Shown here: positions 1 to 10,867 of the stretch, in pieces
Layout of the letters: each line of letters opens with the position of its first letter
Numbering within the stretch: the stretch's first letter is position 1
Assembly: GCA_013397455.1 (NCBI GenBank)
Contig: VYZB01000078.1
Span: 611,248 to 675,247 of the forward strand
Direction: 5' to 3'
Source: Crotophaga sulcirostris
Taxonomy: Eukaryota; Chordata; Aves; Cuculiformes; Crotophagidae
DNA: 64,000 bases
Notes under the pieces: model-generated
Told to the model about the DNA's origin: nothing
The model's database searches: none
The model's input: the letters and a program-made list of their open reading frames with translations, nothing else
Translations under genes and position numbers: made by a program

Positions 1-1356
1 TCATGACTGTGGGACAGGGAAGCTAATTTTCGGTCAAAAAGGGAGATAAATGTGAAAATTAATTTGAAAGCAGGGTTTTCCATACAGTTGTAGTTTGTTT
101 TCCAGTGGAGATACTGATACAAATAGGGACTTTGCTGTCCAGTTGGCATTCAATCTGGGATGAGTTTTGTGTTATATAGATTGGATGAGTAGTGGCTATA
201 TTTCAGAAATGCGCTTCACTGTTGTCTGTGAGCAGTAGTACTTGTTTCATGACATTGACATTCAGTAGATCAAAAGCTATTTACTGTTATGTCACATATT
301 CCACAGTCCTGCCAACACTAATGGAACCAACCTTTGAAAGAGTGAAAGCTATGTCAGCAGAGAATGGCCTCAAGCACCTCAACTATTTTAATTTGGCTGT
401 AGTCCATAAGGTTTTTCTGGGCACTTATTACCTTGCTTTTCCTAAACTGTTCCCTTCCATGTGATGAAGAGCAAGGTGTGTTTCATAGTTTTGTGTCGTT
501 ATAGCCAGAGTGCAAATTAGATTGAGAATTTGGGTACACCTTTCATAAACTAAGTGGTATTATTTATTACATTGACAATGACAAAATCAAGACCTCCGAG
601 TGACAGTTGCTGTAAATTAGTACTCACCAACTGCAATGTGATGTACATTTCCTCTATTAGGTAGGAGTTCTATTTTCTCTAGTAATTACTGTCAGAAGAA
701 AAGCCACATTGCCACATTGATGTGCTGCACATCACAGGTCCTACTAAATTCAGTGAAGACCTTGCACAGAATGTCCTGAATCATGAGCCAAAATTTAATT
801 TTGCCAGGTCTCCCATACTTCTTCTCAGGAAGCTCAAGCAGAAAGAAGGGTATTAAGCTGTATAGATAGCCAGAGCATGTGCTGTAAACATGATACAGTC
901 TAGCCATGACCCATTTGTGAGTAGACCCTGCAGGCCACTCAGGTGAGTCCAGAACCTGAGATTTGGCACATACGTGCTGCATTGTCAGTCCCTGAAGGCT
1001 AAGGAGCCATTTATCTGAGATCATCTGACATCCAACTCAGAGCTGCTGTTAAAACTGCCAGACAGTCAGAAAACCTGACCACTTTTCCTCTTCTTCATCT
1101 GATCAAAATTTCTACAGTGGGGGGAGAAGGAACCAGAAACAAACATATAATATCTGTGAAGCTGGGCAAAAAGAAGGCATCTTAACAAAATAAGGTAATA
1201 GCAGTTCTGTCAGAGCAGCTTTGTAGAAGAATGTATTGCTCTTACCACAGAAGCGAAGAAACTTGCTGTCACTTTTGAAAAACAGAGCCAACCCATATGG
1301 ATTCTGTTAAGACTCAGATGCTGAAGTGCTAACCCTAGCATATTTTTTTATCACAG
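1..1356 (+). other. MRPS27: MRPS27 intron (3' part), no exon recognised
   Basis: This is the sequence upstream of the first visible MRPS27 exon. I looked for the preceding exon, which in mammals encodes the segment ending in a tyrosine-rich stretch before GKVEL, and did not find it, so it should lie outside the window. A 90-codon open frame at 192-464 has no similarity that I recognise and no splice context. No repeat family was recognised here. Confidence 0.6.
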
Positions 1357-1499
1357 GGAAAGTGGAGTTGAATAAAGGTCTAAGAGCTGTATACAATCTA
1401 ATGCCACTAATGTGGACACCTGGATACTTGAATAGAGCCTTGCAAGTGATGGAGAATGTAACTTCATTGCCAGGGGACAGCAAAATCTGCAAAGAAGCT
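1357..1499 (+). CDS. MRPS27: MRPS27 internal coding exon (third from last)
   Basis: MRPS27 (mS27) is a pentatricopeptide-repeat-containing protein of the mitochondrial small ribosomal subunit and acts in the mitochondrial matrix. This 143-nt exon starts after a pyrimidine-rich tract and CAG at 1354-1356 and ends before GTAAGT at 1500. It begins with the last two bases of a split glycine codon and ends in phase 0. The translation ([20 protein letters not shown] and onwards, through [12 protein letters not shown] to CKEA) closely follows the vertebrate MRPS27 sequence that I remember. The next exon joins in frame at 2627. The assignment is strong because the order and phase of all three exons agree with the family. 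Confidence 0.93.
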
Positions 1500-2626
1500 G
1501 TAAGTATGAAAATTACAGTCTGCTGAAGAGAGGGAATTTCATACAAGCTCATCTCCAGTAAAATCTGTGAATTCTGTGCCTTGCTAATGAAAAGATACGA
1601 GACCTTTCAAGGCCCAGCAGTATTTCAGAGGTCTTTGAAAGACTTTGCTTGAAGACACTTTGCTTGAAGAAAGTGTTCACAGTTTCAAAGGTTACACAGC
1701 GTTATTTCATCCTGTTGATAAACATTTACAATAAGAATTAATGGAAGGATAACAGCTCTTTGCATTTGTAAAAGCTGAACTTTAAAATGCAGGGAACCTG
1801 CATCTAATAATACAGTTATGGAGATCAAGTTATTCACAAAACGGCAACAACAGTCATATAAGAAGTCCATCTTTTGTATCAGTAATACAGAGAGAAATTA
1901 TTTACCAAGTCATTTAGTGAAGCTAATGCATTCTTTTGATACAATTACAATTAGATTAGGAGAGAGTGGTTCTCTTACAACCTAGAAAGACAAAAGCATG
2001 AAGAGAACAGTCCTGTCACAGAGATTAATAATATACCTCTACTAGTGTACTATATGCCTCCATTTCCATTTTTCTTATTAAACTATCAAGCTAACAATAG
2101 GAATAAATGTTCTTGTTGCTGAACCAGGTTGATTATCCTGCTTATTTTCATCCAAGAGTTATTGAGATGGTCCATTAGATGTGATACTGTTCAAACATTC
2201 CATAGTAGTATCTTACTTAGATGTAGATGTGATTGTTTATCAAGCTAATGCTGTTAGCACTGTGACTACCATGTAGTGTTAGCATGTATGGCCAGATGAC
2301 AGGCCAAGAGGACACATTAGTCTAATGCCTGACAGATCTGCAACTACCAGTCAGCCTCTGAGTCACAAGGAGTTTTACTGCTGACAGAGGGTGGGGGAGT
2401 TGTTCTGTTGCAGGTATTTAATGTCCAACCTCAAAGTTCCCAAGTACAGTAGAAAATTCTTCCAAGAATAAATCACATTTCCTTTCAGAATTTGGTTTTC
2501 TTTTTATCATACACAGTCATCTCAAAATACATGGTAACTCATGAAGTTGTTTGTAAACGTGACAGTAGCATTACTCAAATTGTATGTCCAGACTGGTTAC
2601 TAAAAATGACAAATATGATTGTTCAG
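1500..2626 (+). other. MRPS27: MRPS27 intron between visible exons 1 and 2
   Basis: A 1,127-bp intron with GTAAGT donor and CAG acceptor. It contains only AT-rich unique-looking sequence. The open frame that runs from 2492 into the next exon is intronic before 2627, because similarity to MRPS27 begins only after the acceptor. Confidence 0.85.
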
Positions 2627-2782
2627 ATTGATGCTCTGGAAACCATTTTGCAATCTGTCATTGACGCAAAACCTGATCCAGAATCAGTTACAGAAGTCAA
2701 GGAATCGGAGCAGAAGTCACAGTGTGCAGAATCTGAAGAAACAGAGCAATCTAAAGCACCTGAGTACTACAGCCGATTCAAG
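2627..2782 (+). CDS. MRPS27: MRPS27 internal coding exon (penultimate)
   Basis: A 156-nt exon of 52 codons, phase 0 at both ends, bounded by TTCAG at 2622-2626 and GTAAGA from 2783. It starts IDALETILQSV, ends EYYSRFK, and has an acidic, low-complexity centre. The motif EETEQSK is shared with the mammalian protein as I remember it, whereas the acidic linker before it differs in length and content, as expected for a fast-evolving mitoribosomal linker. It joins CKEA of the previous exon directly and leads into the C-terminal helical exon at 6458. Confidence 0.92.
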
Positions 2783-3023
2783 GTAAGAGATTTTCATTTA
2801 TATTTTCTAGTATATATTATGGAGATCTGCTACAGCATAGAATACTAAGATATCTGCTACCTTATTGTGGATGGTAGACTGACGTCCCTTCAGTACATCA
2901 GGAGTCCTACCTGACATTTTAAACTGATGTCACCTTACATTTTGACTTCTTCGAACAGGAAGCAGCAGCCTACAAAAGGCATAAACCCTCAAGGCCACTT
3001 GTCTTTTGTCTGTCTGCTGGGAT

Positions 3024-3059
3024 TTTATCTTCACATTTCATACATCAAAATGATAAATC
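3024..3059 (+). repeat. 36-bp direct repeat, copy 1
   Basis: This segment recurs at 5450-5485 in the same orientation with one mismatch in 36 positions (A versus T at the twelfth base). The sequence on either side is not clearly similar. Both copies lie in the last MRPS27 intron. It may be a relic of a dispersed repeat family or a small local duplication. Confidence 0.7.
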
Positions 3060-5449
3060 CAAATCCTGTTTGCAAAAGTGGTATGTCATTAGAGATCCAT
3101 TATCTGACCTTGTGTGGGCTTTTGCTCATTAAAATAAGTTGTACTGGGCTTTAGACCATCCTGAATTTATTGTCTGTTTGTGTATGCTGTGATAAAGTAG
3201 AAATAATGTATCATATACTTCAGTCTGGGAAATTAAGTAAGGCTGTATCACCTTCCTTTTATCTTTAGGTCATCACCTTGATGATGATAATGTGAAATAT
3301 GAACAGTTGTTCATTAGGGCATAAGCTATATAATGAGTGCTTTTTATTTGATCATCTCATACCTATGTAACAAACTTATTTTATTTTACCATCTCTGATT
3401 TGTGCTGTGGTAAAAATCAAATACTTCAGGTTGGAACTAATCTGGTTTATAGATCAAGGAACAGTACTCTTTCTGTAGCCCATCAATTTCCATCATTGCT
3501 GTCTCAACCTTGGATGGTTGTTCTGGATACAGACAGTTGTTCTAAAGAAATTTCTAAAGTAAAAAGGCACACACTTCCCTTCTTTATTTTTTTTTCCTTT
3601 AGTTTTCATTTACATAAATTATTTGCCACTAATCTTTAGATATTAAATTTGCTTTGTAGGCACAGAGAACTTTTTAATTAAAATGTTTGGGAATCAGTGG
3701 GTGTTCAGCATGTAATAATTAACACCTGGATGAATTACAGTGAATGGGGTAAACATAAGTACCCTTTGAAGGAAGGAGACATTTTTATGAGTCTCATTGT
3801 CTATCTATTGTCTAGCCTTGAAGAAAATAATGCAGAGTGTTCAAAACAAGGTCTAAATGTCAAGTTGGGGATAGACTGATGCCAAGAGGGTAGTTTTATC
3901 CTCACTTAAAGCTTTCCTCAGGCTCCATAATTAACCCCAGAGTATGCACTTCTGATACGGTAGTGAATGTCCTGACTTTGAATGAAGAAATTACAGCCCA
4001 AATGCATATCTCTAAACTCTCACCAGAAAAGTCTGAATATAAGGAAAGACATAATCCTCTTGTGAAATCTAAGCATCCAACAGTTATTTATATATAAAAA
4101 AGCCATATTTTCTGGTTGTCTGGATGAGAAGAGGAGCTCTCAAGTCAGAATGCCATTTCAGCTAAACCTGAAAGAGCTCTCCAAATTTTCTCAAGTCCAT
4201 TAGGCCAGCAGCAGCCGTTCTTCCCAGTTGAACCCCAGGACACCTATAGGCATAATTCACATGCTGCATTAGCCAGCATGTCCCAGCCCTCCTTATTGAG
4301 CTCAAAACCAGTTGCTTCTGTGTCTTTCACAAGTCTTGCACCTTGGTATGCAAGGAAAAGCATGTGGATTTGCTCCAGCCAGTACTGTTCTTGTCTAGAA
4401 CTGCACCTTGTTCCGCATGGCTTTTATACACATACTTGGATTCTATGTTTCATACCAACCTTTAGAACAGCCATTTGTGGAAGGACATGAAAAAGCTAGA
4501 GCAGAACAGCAGATACAATGTGTGAGAGGCAGCATGTCCTTCATTTCCGCTAAAACAAATGGGGCTTGAGGGCACTTTGGTCCTTCCAGATAAAGCCTTT
4601 AGAGCTGTAATTTAGGCTGTCTGTCTGTGTGCTGTCATTCACGTTGTAGTTACCTGTTTTCAAATCCCGTATACTGAGGCTCACTACTCTGTACAGTGTT
4701 CCACAGGCAGTTCCGTCCATCTGTGTCAGTGATTGGTGGGCAAGCGTTTGGTCACATAAACGCTAGGAACACCCTTTCTGAAAGCAGTGCTCCTTCTATA
4801 ACTGTCTGCATGCAGAGCCCTGGAGACTGCTTATAAATATCAAATGATTTAGCCACTTAAGAATGTGCCCTTTTGGTACCTGCAGGACATAGAGCCTGCT
4901 GCTTTCCTAAATTAGTTTCACTAATGTATCACAGCAGAGCAGGGAAAATTCCAGGAGTTCAGTGGCATCAGTAATGCGTTAGGAGAGAGGATGCCATTAG
5001 TTTCCTTTTTTTTTTTTTACCTTCCTTGAGTTCAGTTTCATGCTGGTTGCGTTCAGTGCACAGACCCCCTTTTCAGCATATCCTTGGTAGTGGTTAGTAT
5101 AGAGGGTCTGAATGAGCTAAACCAACTATGTTTGAACTGAACCTCTAATCTATAAACATGAGTATAGTTGTCCCGATTCCTCCCCCAGACCCAAGCTGCA
5201 TGAACTGCATGTTTCTCACTGATGCTCTGTTTACTTGCTGGGGTCTCAAACAAAACAGAGTACACCTAAGTACTACTGAGTTTGGTTTCACTGCATTAGC
5301 TTCAAAGCCACTGGTTTTGTTTTCATTCTTCATCATAAAAAGAAGAAGCTAACAGAGCCAAATATCCAAGCCCCTTAGACCTGCATGCCTAACATTTTAA
5401 AGTCTTTAATCTGCTCTCTTTCCAGTTCAGACCTTCCATGATCTGGCAC

Positions 5450-5485
5450 TTTATCTTCACTTTTCATACATCAAAATGATAAATC
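5450..5485 (+). repeat. 36-bp direct repeat, copy 2
   Basis: This is the second copy of the segment at 3024-3059, 35 of 36 bases identical and on the same strand. It is about 2.4 kb downstream of copy 1 in the same intron. Confidence 0.7.
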
Positions 5486-6382
5486 ATAAACCTGCAGTTG
5501 TGTTGGATAAGGCAGGAAGAAATTGAGAAACCTCAGAGGGAACTTCATAGTTTCCTGCATAAGAGCAAGGCAGAGCCTTAAGACAGGAGCTGAGGGGCAG
5601 TGCCTTTGCAGATTATTGCCAGTGTGGGCTGGGGTAAGACGAACACTGTGAGCCAGCACAACTCCCCCCTGGATGTGTATCTGTGCTTTTAAAGCAGTTA
5701 GTCAGATTGTTAGTGAGTGATCATGCTAAAGATTCCAAAGAGCCTGAAATAGTATCGCTGCATGATTCATCATCTTAAGTGAATTTTAATATTTCTATGC
5801 TGCATGAAATCTAGATAGGTAAAGCTCAAGAGAGAAATACTGCACTGTTACTGCAGATCTGCTCTTGGTTTCAGCGTAGAATATCTCTGAAAAAAATTCA
5901 CTTGCTTTAGTGCTGTTGTACAGTCTGTGTAGGCGTAATCAAGTCTCAGATCACAGTAACTGTCAGGAAGAAAAATCTTGGGATTTACTTAAGTCTGCCA
6001 GTAGTCAGAGAACATTTAAAGTGATGTACGTCTGTTGAGAGGAATGCTAATGCAGGCAGCGTAAAGCAAATAATTCAGTTGGTTTTAAGGTAAGACACAC
6101 ACCCATAGTGTTTTTTATTGTTATTTATTGTACACAACAGATCTGGTCTTTGTTAATACCAGATAACTGAACTTAGAAAAATAAAGAGAATTTCAATGCT
6201 TAATGAAAATGAAACTTCATTGTTTTAGTATTATTGCTCAAAAAATTATTCTAGAGGTTAGCATTTCAAAGAAATGGTGCCAGCTACCACAGTTGAAACA
6301 CATTGCTGGGATAAAATAGTTACCTAGCCTGTATAGCCAGCTAACAGATTCAAACAGATATGCATTGGTTGTTACAGGAAAG

Positions 6383-6411
6383 TATTTTGTGACTGATTAT
6401 TTTGTGACTGA
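6383..6411 (+). repeat. 15-bp tandem duplication with possible branch points
   Basis: TATTTTGTGACTGA occurs twice with a 15-base period (6383-6396 and 6398-6411), followed by a pyrimidine-rich run and the acceptor of the terminal MRPS27 exon at 6458. Each copy carries CTGAT or CTGAC, which fits the loose vertebrate branch-point consensus at about 48-63 nt from the acceptor. Branch-point use is an inference. Confidence 0.55.
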
Positions 6412-6457
6412 CTGGCTCTCTCCTTCTCACTCCTCACCACATCCCTTTTTATGACAG

Positions 6458-6697
6458 GAGCTGTACTCTAAGCTGCATTCACTTGGCAAGGTTGAATCTG
6501 AAAGTCTGTTAACCCTGACCACCCAACTTGTCAAGGAAAAGCTGCCAGCATGTGAAGTGGAAGATATGGCAAAACATGAGCAGAAGCTAAAGGAGTGGGA
6601 GCAAGAACATGCATCTCTCATTGAGAGAGAAAAAGAGATGAGAGAAAAGGCTAAGCAGGAGATGGAGGCTAAGAAGCTAGCTAAAGCATCTGCTTAG
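6458..6697 (+). CDS. MRPS27: MRPS27 terminal coding exon
   Basis: The last coding exon has 79 codons plus TAG at 6695-6697. It starts after ATGACAG and continues the phase-0 frame of the previous exon. The translation begins [18 protein letters not shown], passes [10 protein letters not shown] and ends in a charged helical tail rich in Glu, Lys and Arg that closes with AKASA, as the mammalian protein does. The tail is predicted to be a long alpha helix or coiled coil. The three exons here give about 178 residues, a little over 40 percent of the roughly 410-residue protein. The frame is intact, with no sign of pseudogenisation. Confidence 0.94.
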   Translation, partial: ELYSKLHSLGKVESESLLTLTTQLVKEKLPACEVEDMAKHEQKLKEWEQEHASLIEREKEMREKAKQEMEAKKLAKASA

Positions 6698-6840
6698 CAC
6701 TGGATCTCAAAGACTATCATAGTGGTATGCATTCCTCTGTCAGTGAAGTGGTCACCATTACTAATATTTCATTTCAATCCTGCTGCTGTAAATGTAACTG
6801 TATGTGACATATGCAAATTAAATTTTTCTGGTTTTGCCTG
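6698..6840 (+). other. MRPS27: MRPS27 3' UTR (inferred)
   Basis: A short untranslated tail of about 140 nt between the TAG stop and the probable cleavage zone. The right end is approximate and was set about 18 nt beyond the ATTAAA hexamer. The sequence after it is GT- and T-rich (GTTTTGCCTGTTTCC, then TTGTGTATGG), as expected downstream of a poly(A) site. Confidence 0.65.
6817..6822 (+). terminator. MRPS27: Poly(A) signal ATTAAA of MRPS27
   Basis: ATTAAA, the commonest variant of the canonical hexamer, lies 120 nt after the stop codon with GT-rich sequence downstream. No AATAAA is closer. Confidence 0.65.
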
Positions 6841-9360
6841 TTTCCTAAAGTAAAGCACATGGTTTAGAAATCATCATCTTGTGTATGGTATATTTTCCTC
6901 CTAACATCATCCAGACAGGGGGTGGGATGGAGGCAACACAAAGAAACAAAGGCATAAGAAGTAGCTTGCCTGTGATGAAAGATGTAGAGTGTGGAAGAAA
7001 CAAAAGAAGAGGGAAGAATTTCAAAGACAAGTTGTTTCAGAAGGGGTTTCTCACAGGAAAGAATGCCTTGGCTATTCTGAATTTAAGACACTAAGAGGAT
7101 TAACATATATTGATTGCTTTTTTTTTTTTCTCCAACCCATTAGGAAATTTCAAGCTGCTATCCATGGAGATGGAAGCCTATCTTTTCTTTAAATTAAAGA
7201 TTCTGCCTAGTGAGTTAGCACTTGAACAGGCTTTCAGATATGCCTTCCCTGTAGGGAATTAGACATTCTGACTTTGCTAGGGCAGCTCTGCTCTGATTTT
7301 AAGGTCAGTAGAGAAATATGCACAGTCATCTCTGCAAACACCAAGGAGCCTCATACTGCAGTGCAGTTTTCTTTTATATTCTGGGCGCTATTTCATGGGG
7401 GGGTTGACCTAATTCCCTTCTTGCCTCAGCTGTGTGCACAGTCCTGTGCCCCATTCTTCAGATTGTTAGAACAGTGTAGCTGTTCACACAGAGCACAAGG
7501 AAACAGCAAGGGAGGAAGGGATCATAGTGATGATCATGAGATGCATTAGCATCCATCCCTGCTTACATTCCCCTGTCACCACAGAATCTTATCAGCTGCG
7601 GTCAGTGACATGGCGGCAGGTTCTTTTAAAACAGGGAGACCCTGGCAACAGCTTGCTGAATTGCAGCATGTGTTGCCTCAATGTGCTTTACCACAGGGTC
7701 TGGGGAGCATTGCCAGTTTTATCATGCACCTGTCTCGCCTTTCAGTGATAAAACCTGCATCACAAACTTGCTGTAAATCCAATGAGAACACACTGCAAAT
7801 CTGTGAAGTGAATTGGTTTTAAGTTTAGGAGAACATCTTACTTGCTTCCACTAAATACCTCTCTTATTCCCACCAAATGCACTCAGAGCCTGGTTGTTCT
7901 TTCACATTCAAGAACTTGGCAACTACATCCTTTACCCTGTCTTGTCACCAAGTCACATACTGTAAGAGTGTGCTCTTTCCGGGTAAGTGGATGATTATTT
8001 GGCTTGGCCTAACTAAACCAGTAGTGGACTTCCCTGGGCAACCTTTCTCTTGAGTGTCCTGAATTTTTTTCCTCTTTGTCTAAATGTTTTCTGATTACTA
8101 GGAGTGAAGTCAGGGAGCCTTAAGGGAGAGTAGGAGGCCAAGAACGCTATAAAGACCAGTTTCCTGAAAACTGGCTTTATAGAGGCCTTCACTCCTAGTC
8201 CAGCCACAGGAGACTGAAGTGCCCCTTCCCCTGCCTGCATATTTCTGTTCTTTGATAGTAGAACATGGACTGTACCTCCAAAGGTTCATAGTTACTGCTG
8301 CATCCTGATTCCTTTCTCAGCTTCTCTCCACAGGCACCACCTCTTCCTCCTTTGATGTTTACACCACCACAGTTTTAGGACCCTTCTTGCTGACACATGG
8401 CCTCTAGCCACTGCAGCTGCTGATCCTGTTGCTTGCAAGACGCTGGCTAGGCCACAATGGGCACAGCCACATTTCTCCTTGTTTCTTGTTAGCGTCTGTT
8501 TCTTGCTAGCACGAGGAGCCTGTTTCTGGCCCATCCTCCACCCTTCCTCACCCTGCTCCGTAGATGCACCAGTCTACTAATGCTAATTGGGCTCCAGCAA
8601 GCTGCCAGCTGCCGTGTCCCCTTCTCTCTCACAGCACGTTTCACTCCCCGCCCCCCCAACTGACCCCCCTTCTCTTTATTTAGACTTGACTATTACACCA
8701 ATAGGAGAAAAAAATGTTACAGGTTGCCTCCCTATTTTACTTCAGGCGCTGTGTGTTTGAACACTCTGAGCCCAGTCCAAAACCTGAACTCAAACAGTGC
8801 AGGTACAACCTTTCTCTGCCTTCACTCTAATCTATATCCTGCTGTGCCGGTGGGAGAGGGTGAGTTTCCTTGCTGCATGCTTTGCATGAAGCAGAGCGGA
8901 TTCCCTGAGGCCAGGTGAAGGGAATCAAACCCAACACTTAAAGCAGAGGGTCCAGACTATATGTGGCTTAAGGAGCCAAAAGTTTTGACAAGCCGCCTCT
9001 TTTATCTGTCCCCTCAGTATCAGGCTGAGTGAGAAACCACTTCTGGCGCTTCCACCAGCTGCAAACCATGGCCCCTCCTCCCACCTCCTCGTGCCCCAGC
9101 CAAGTATTTCTCCATGGTCCAGTAGTCTCCGTCATGCTTCTCCGTGTGCCAGGTCTCAGCACTGACTCACTGAATAAAACCCTGCTTCTGCCAAAACAAT
9201 GTTTTCTCATGTAGCAAATCCTCACACTACACTCAAGCCTGTTTCCACCCTCTTGAGTTCTCCATAAATCCTCATCACTGCTTCTCCTTTGACATCACCC
9301 TTGATCCCCTTCGAGTTCCTCCCCAAATGTCATCTCACACTTACACAGTTTCACACACAC
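6841..9360. other. Intergenic sequence between MRPS27 and the CR1 cluster
   Basis: About 2.5 kb of unique-looking sequence with scattered short open frames on both strands and none that I recognise. It contains the nested palindrome at 8097-8199 and a C-rich patch near 8647-8668. I see no gene. Confidence 0.6.
8097..8199. repeat. Nested inverted repeat (103 bp)
   Basis: Outer arms of 13 bp match perfectly (ACTAGGAGTGAAG at 8097-8109 and its reverse complement at 8187-8199). Inside them, 8147-8162 pairs with 8168-8182 over 15 bp with one bulged A and a 5-nt loop. GGCC blocks flanking the inner hairpin can also pair. The whole could fold as a two-tier hairpin, or it may be a tiny foldback transposon relic. 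No target-site duplication is evident. Confidence 0.7.
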
Positions 9361-9655
9361 AGTATAACCAGGTTGGAAGAGACCTCCAAGATCATCAAGT
9401 CCAACCTATAAGCCAACACTAACACCACCTCATCACCTAAACCATGGCACTCAGTGCCTCATCCAATCTTCCCTTAAACACTTCAAGGGTCGGCGACTCC
9501 ACCACCTCTCTGGGCAGCGCATTCCAGTGGCCAATCACCCTTTCAGTGTAGAACTTCTTCCTAACATCAAGTCTAAACCTCCCCTGACGAAGTTTAAGTC
9601 CGTGCCCTCTAGTTCTGTCACTGGTCACCTGTGAGAAGAGACCAACGCCACTTAC
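9361..9655 (-). mobile_element. CR1 LINE 3'-end fragment, minus strand
   Basis: This is the 3' end of a CR1 non-LTR retrotransposon in reverse orientation. The 3' UTR is recognisable on the plus strand as AACCAGGTTGGAAGAGACC followed by the usual CR1 tail. The minus-strand translation at 9437-9628 matches the C-terminal end of the CR1 reverse-transcriptase ORF ([19 protein letters not shown], then WNALP and LEVFKGRLD). It is 5'-truncated, as CR1 copies usually are. It abuts another CR1 copy on the opposite strand, so the two lie head to head. The boundaries are approximate. Confidence 0.88.
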
Positions 9656-9668
9656 TTCTTTCCCTTCT

Positions 9669-10867
9669 CAAGGGTCCTACCAGACCAACCTGATCTCCTA
9701 CTTTGACAAGGTTACCCATTTATTGGATGAGGGAAAGGCTGTGGATGTGGGGTACTTGGACTTCAGTAAAGCCTTTGACACCATTTCTCACAGTATTCTG
9801 CTTGAGAAACTGGCTGCCATTGGCCTGGGCAGGCACACCCTCTGCTGGGTAAAAAACTGGCTGGATGGCCGGGCCCAAAGGGTTGTGGAGAATGGAGTTA
9901 AATCCAGTTGGAGGTTGGTCACGAGTGGCATCCCCCAGGGTTCAGTGCTGGGACCAGTCCTGTTCAAAATCTTTATCAACCATCTGGATGAGGGGATTGA
10001 GTGCACCCTTAGTAAGGCTGTGGATGACACTAAGATGGGTGGAAGTGTTGATCTGCATGAGGTTAGGGAGGCTCTGCAGAGGGACCTGGACAGGCTGGAT
10101 TGATGGGCTGAGACCAATAGGATGAGGTTTAACAAGGCCAAGTGCCAGGTCCTGCACCTGGGACACAATCAACCCATTCAGTGCTGCAGATTTGGGGAAG
10201 AGTTGCTGGAAAGCTGCCTGGCAGAGAAGGATCTGGGGGTGCTGATTGACAGCCGGCTGAATATGAGCCAGCAGGGTGCCCAGGTGGCTAAGAAGGCCAG
10301 TGGGATCTTGGCCTGTATCAGAAACAGCGTGGCCAGCAGGAGCAGGGCAGTGATTGTGCCCCTGTACTCAGCACTGGTGAGGCCACACCTCGAGTGCTGT
10401 GTGCAGTTCTGGGCCCCTCACTACAAGAAGGACATTGAGGTGCTGGAGCGCATCCAGAGAAGGGCAATGAGGCTGGTGAAGGGGCTGGAGAACAAGTCTT
10501 ACGGAGCTGGGTTTTTTTAGCCTAGAGAAGCGGAGACTGAGGGAAGACCTCATGACTGTCTACCTGAAAGGAGATTGTGGTGAGGTGGGTGTTGGTCTTT
10601 TCTCCCAAGTGACAGGTGATAGGATGAGGGGAAATGGCCACAAGTTGCGCCAGGGGAGGTTCAGATTATACATCAGGAAAAATTTCTTCACTGAAAGGGT
10701 TACCAGGAAGTGGCACAACTGCCCAGGGAGGTGGTTGAGTCACCATCCCTGGAGATGTTTAAAAGATGGGTAGATGAGTTTCTCAGGGAGATGGTTTAGC
10801 AGTGGACAGGTACAGTTGGACTTGGTGGTCTCAAAGGTCTTTTCCATTCAGGCGATTCTATGATTCA
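9669..10867 (+). mobile_element. CR1 LINE fragment with reverse-transcriptase region, plus strand
   Basis: A 1.2-kb 5'-truncated CR1 copy. The frame at 9723-10103 encodes the central reverse transcriptase ([14 protein letters not shown], then [14 protein letters not shown]). The usual catalytic FADD is here AVDD, so the aromatic residue is lost. A TGA at 10101-10103 interrupts the frame where arginine is usual (CGA to TGA decay at a CpG fits). The same frame resumes to about 10520, and further breaks follow. The 3' tail ends at GATTCTATGATTC near 10867, the normal CR1 terminus. The copy is dead. Confidence 0.92.

Larger units (their letters stand above)
2783..6457 (+). other. MRPS27: Last MRPS27 intron
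   Basis: A 3,675-bp intron with GTAAGA donor and ACAG acceptor at 6454-6457. It holds a 36-bp direct repeat pair (3024-3059 and 5450-5485) and a 15-bp tandem duplication just upstream of the acceptor, both listed separately. Otherwise I see no exon, RNA gene or recognisable transposon. Confidence 0.8.

Noticed and set aside
192..464. A 90-codon open frame upstream of the first visible MRPS27 exon
   Set aside because: It does not match the MRPS27 segment expected there, and no acceptor and donor pair bounds it in a compatible phase.
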